Positions 26,158 to 28,586 of a DNA stretch of 28,586 nucleotides are shown in pieces; the stretch's first letter is position 1, and each line of letters opens with the position of its first letter. The DNA is taken from the NCBI GenBank assembly GCA_965178525.1, contig CBCXVS010000060.1, positions 1-28,586 on the forward strand, read 5' to 3'. The notes under the pieces are model-generated. The model was not told the DNA's origin and made no database searches. It saw nothing but the letters and a program-made list of their open reading frames with translations. This DNA comes from CBCXVS01 sp965178525. GTDB taxonomy: Bacteria > Tectomicrobia > Entotheonellia > Entotheonellales > Entotheonellaceae. Position numbers and translations under genes: made by a program.

Positions 26158-26526
26158 TCATTCCTCAATGCCATAGCGGTGTATCAGGCGCGTCAGCATA
26201 CGGGGATGCACACCCAGCAACGCTGCCGCCTGCCCCTTGTGCCCATGGGTCTCTGTCAGCCCACCATCACGAGCCGCTGCATTATCACACCCAGATTGAA
26301 GCTCTCCCCGGCCATGCCCCGGCTTGGGGAAGGCCGGGGACTGTCACGGCCTCGGCACCGCGATTGGCGTCTTCCAACCCCAAAGCGTCCGCGTCAATCG
26401 ACGCATGGTCACACCAAGTCTCGGCGATCTCGATGACGGGGGACAACTCGCAGACATGGCCCGGCCACTCAGACTGCTCCAGCCAGCGATGTATATTGAA
26501 AGAATCAATTTTTGCTGCACCCTACC
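26158..26526 (-). pseudogene. Decayed C-terminus of an NtrC-type sigma-54 response regulator
   Basis: This is not an intact frame. Reading the minus strand from about 26526: IHRWLEQSEWPGHVCEL followed by SPVIEIAETWCDHASIDADA matches the end of the AAA+ domain (normally WPGNVREL). After a frame change near 26290 comes the Fis-type helix-turn-helix LTETHGHKGQAAALLGVHPR and MLTRLIHRYGIEE, ending at TGA 26158-26160. At least one frameshift separates the parts, and the receiver and most of the ATPase domain are absent. The remnant is convergent with the binding protein gene. With the neighbouring kinase it would have formed a binding protein, kinase and sigma-54 activator system. Confidence 0.7.
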
Positions 26527-26908
26527 TCATATCAGAGAGATCCTATAACGACACTAACCCATTGAATATACGTGATATTTTCAGGTAACACACCAGGTTG
26601 GCCCAATCAATTAAACTTGACTTTATCAATTTATTTGTGTATAAAGAAAATAACTCTAGGGAGCATGCAAGGCTTGCAACGAATTGCGGTGCTGTGATGG
26701 CAATACCTTTCCCTACGGCCACGCCATAACGATATGCAAGGGGTGCACTGCCCTCTAGAGGAACATGGTTCCTATCCACTTGTTTGAGTGATCAACGCCA
26801 TAGGACCGCAAGGGTGAGGGGTAGGAACCGTGTTTACCTGGCTGAAGAGATATAGCGCCCTCCTTTGATAGACTTCTGCCGGCGTGTACTAGCCCCCTCG
26901 GTATTTCA
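26527..26908. other. AT-rich non-coding stretch
   Basis: The composition is clearly lower in GC around 26540-26660 than in the flanks, and the stretch abuts the broken end of the response regulator remnant. A minus-strand frame of 78 codons (26543-26779) resembles no family I know. The region could be the relic of an inserted element. Confidence 0.5.
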
Positions 26909-27835
26909 TTACCCCTGTCGATCGATATTCGCCATGATCATTTTCCGAAAGTGAAAACGCGCCGTGTCGAACCGATGGTCGAAAAAGGCACTGATGACGT
27001 TTCCGGCATCGAAAAGCGTTAATTGACCCTCCTTGCTCCATTCGAGGATCACGAGTGTCGAGAGCCGTTCAAAGACCATCCCCTCAAACTCCTCCTCCGT
27101 CAGGATGAGGAATACCGGTCCCATGGACGCCACCACAGGGAAATCGGCCGTCTCCGTATGGCCGTCATAAAACGTCGTTGTGAAGGTGAGGCGCGTCTCC
27201 TCGATACCCATTATCAAAGAGGTCGCCAGACGGGGCATGCGCTCAAAGACCGTTCGGCTTCCCGACGCATTGATCAAGGTGAAGCGATTGCCCCCGTGGC
27301 TCAACGCCGCGCCCAAATCCAGCGCAACCTCGGGTGTTCTGGCAAATCGATGTACCAGTTGAACGCGACTCGCATCGGGCAAGGTTAACACGAAATCGGT
27401 CTCGGTCTCTTCAGTGAGAAAGACGGCGGCGAGTTCGACCTCCTCCGATTCGAGCAAGTCCACAATGGCGAGCGTCTCTCCCAAAACGGTTCCTAGGTTC
27501 ACGGACGTCGACGACTCGGCGTTCAACACATAATGTCCCAGAAGATTCTGTGCCGTGAGGGCGTTGACGTCTCCCAGACTGTCTGTGAATTGATACTTTC
27601 CCCGGATGCTTTCCACACGGCTAGTCCCGTGAGGACGCGCCTCCAAGGCGGCGACACGTCTGCGCAAGTCTTGCACTTCTGCGACGAGCGCTTGGAGCTC
27701 GGTGGTCTGTAGCCCATGCTCAGGCACGTTTGCCGGCCCCACGGCGAGCGGCGCGGCGCTGTGCACCCGCCCAAGCCACATCAAACTCAATGCCGCACTG
27801 ACGATTACCATCCAGGCTATCCATGGTCTTTTCAT
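26909..27835 (-). CDS. Exported coiled-coil protein of unknown function
   Basis: A 308-residue protein. The ATG at 27835 follows GGAGG at seven bases. Residues 1-28 form a signal peptide or membrane anchor (WIAWMVIVSAALSLMWL). A short coiled coil comes next (TTELQALVAEVQDLRRRVAA), which could make it oligomeric. The rest is beta-rich with many Thr, Leu and Glu (LGETLAIVDLLESEEVELAA, TLPDASRVQLVHRF, RLTFTTTFYDGHTETADF) and has no cysteines in the mature part. I recognise no family. The longer frame to 28009 has no ribosome binding site. It stands alone; a minus-strand promoter lies far upstream at 28286-28315. Confidence 0.7.
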   Translation of the reverse strand: MKRPWIAWMVIVSAALSLMWLGRVHSAAPLAVGPANVPEHGLQTTELQALVAEVQDLRRRVAALEARPHGTSRVESIRGKYQFTDSLGDVNALTAQNLLGHYVLNAESSTSVNLGTVLGETLAIVDLLESEEVELAAVFLTEETETDFVLTLPDASRVQLVHRFARTPEVALDLGAALSHGGNRFTLINASGSRTVFERMPRLATSLIMGIEETRLTFTTTFYDGHTETADFPVVASMGPVFLILTEEEFEGMVFERLSTLVILEWSKEGQLTLFDAGNVISAFFDHRFDTARFHFRKMIMANIDRQG

Positions 27836-27964
27836 GATATGCCTCCGGCTGATCTGGCCTCGTAACGCCTCAAGGCCAGTAGCGAGTCCGTTCGCCGCTC
27901 TTAGCTCCGTCAATACCGAAACAACATGAAATTTATCTCTCTCCTCAAAACAATCTATGCCGGT

Positions 27965-27988
27965 GCAGCCGGCACCGCTGCCGGCTGC
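27965..27988. repeat. Perfect 10-bp GC-rich hairpin
   Basis: GCAGCCGGCA (27965-27974) and TGCCGGCTGC (27979-27988) pair perfectly around CCGC. No T tract follows on either strand. It lies about 130 bases upstream of the exported coiled-coil gene, within its possible leader. Confidence 0.85.
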
Positions 27989-28095
27989 GAACAGGATGAA
28001 CGGTTGCAAAGGGAACCATGACGCAAAAAGGACGACTGCAACACGGGGCGCCCCTCACGCGATGCCTGGGGACCCTGTCACGCCACCGCGGACAA

Positions 28096-28180
28096 TGGCT
28101 CTAAGTACCTGGACAGAATTGCCTTTATACATTTCTCCAGCGGAAACATATAAATTTAATTTTGTTTCGGTACTTAGCCA
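28096..28180. repeat. 85-bp palindromic element (MITE- or REP-like)
   Basis: TGGCTCTAAGTACC (28096-28109) pairs with GGTACTTAGCCA (28169-28180), with two extra bases in the left arm. Inner segments also pair (AATT, TTTATA against TATAAA, TTTC against GAAA), meeting at an apex near 28138-28141. The element is AT-rich inside GC-richer surroundings. Like the palindrome at 2990-3045 it contains TTTATACAT. No transposase gene is inside. Confidence 0.65.
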
Positions 28181-28285
28181 CCCCAAGCATGGTAAGCAAC
28201 AACCAGGCAGAAGAGGCGGCCATGAGCGATATGGTCCACGCCCCCGACGGGTATAAAACAAGATCGTATAGAAAAGATGGACAAG

Positions 28286-28315
28286 ACTATAGGGAGAAAG
28301 AAGGGATGCTGTCAA
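28286..28315 (-). promoter_or_regulatory. Sigma-70-type promoter on the minus strand
   Basis: On the minus strand TTGACA (28315-28310) and TATAGT (28291-28286) are 18 bases apart. Transcription would start near 28279 and run through the palindromic element and the hairpin toward the exported coiled-coil gene, 440 bases away. No gene starts close behind it. Confidence 0.5.
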
Positions 28316-28370
28316 GCAACCAAACCGTCACCCCCAACGGCATCGCTTCACGGCACGTTCCCTTCACGAG

Positions 28371-28557
28371 TTATTTCAGCTCCTTAAGGATGTCTGTCGG
28401 CTTTTTGACGTCGGGGTAGGCGTGCTCTCCTGACGTGTGACTTATCTCGAACAGTTGCCGTCAAAATATCAGCCGTGGAAACCTCATTTTGCTTCGCATT
28501 TCCCTTAGCCCGAAGTTCCCCTGGCAGAATAGGCGGAGGGTTAAGTGGATCAACAGG
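28371..28557 (-). pseudogene. Unidentified gene fragment, frameshifted
   Basis: On the minus strand a frame reads PVDPLNPPPILPGELRAKG, then NAKQNEVSTADILTATVRDK, and the next frame continues SHTSGEHAYPDVKKPTDILK to a stop at 28371-28373. Both parts look protein-like and join with one base change near 28440. A TAA at 28558-28560 closes the frame upstream. I do not recognise it. Confidence 0.4.
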
Positions 28558-28586
28558 TTAGCCCAATTCAAAAGTCCATTTACATG

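Noticed and set aside
26543..26779. Minus-strand frame of 78 codons in the AT-rich stretch
   Set aside because: A part reads protein-like, but there is no start signal and no family match, and the composition changes within the frame; not enough to call a gene.

Overview
The window looks like an accessory region of a Gram-negative, proteobacterium-like genome. The signs are lipoprotein and Sec signal peptides, periplasmic c-type cytochromes, sensor kinases paired with binding proteins, and a sigma-54 activator relic. GC content is moderate to high, with AT-richer islands near 18.8-21.3 kb and 26.5-26.7 kb. Short-period tandem repeats and palindromic elements are frequent. I cannot fix the genus from the sequence.

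Layout. Positions 1-72 are the right end of an IS5/ISL2-type insertion sequence, and a second copy in the same orientation lies at 19545-20551. The first copy has cut off the 5' part of a cytochrome c gene (73-974). Next come a secreted TPR protein with a clear promoter, a frameshifted SAM methyltransferase, a cluster of repeats (2877-3045), an IS110 element with a candidate bridge-RNA region, and a secreted Het-C-like protein. From 11.7 kb back to 6.4 kb the minus strand holds a multiheme cytochrome, a TPR protein and a CocE/NonD hydrolase. All three carry point lesions.

The block 12.2-18.7 kb is intact: a NadQ-like NAD regulator, nadA (with two copies of one palindromic operator in front), pdxS-pdxT (pyridoxal phosphate synthase), a fatty acid hydroxylase/sterol desaturase-type protein coupled to a TVP38/DedA-type membrane protein, and a divergent LysR regulator. 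It reads as a cofactor-synthesis and membrane-lipid block.

From 18.8 to 26.5 kb there are remains of two signalling modules, each a periplasmic binding protein next to a sensor kinase. In the first, the IS replaced the C-terminus of the binding protein, and the kinase is cut and joined to the C-terminal half of an acetolactate synthase. In the second, the kinase has a frameshift and a stop, the binding protein is intact, and the likely response regulator survives only as a decayed C-terminus (26158-26526). The last 2 kb hold an unknown exported coiled-coil protein, hairpins, an 85-bp palindromic element and an unidentified gene fragment.

The main story is contrast: biosynthetic genes are intact while redox, hydrolase and sensory genes around them are broken by IS insertion, single-base indels and in-frame stops. 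Read-level checks are needed to separate real gene decay from sequencing error.
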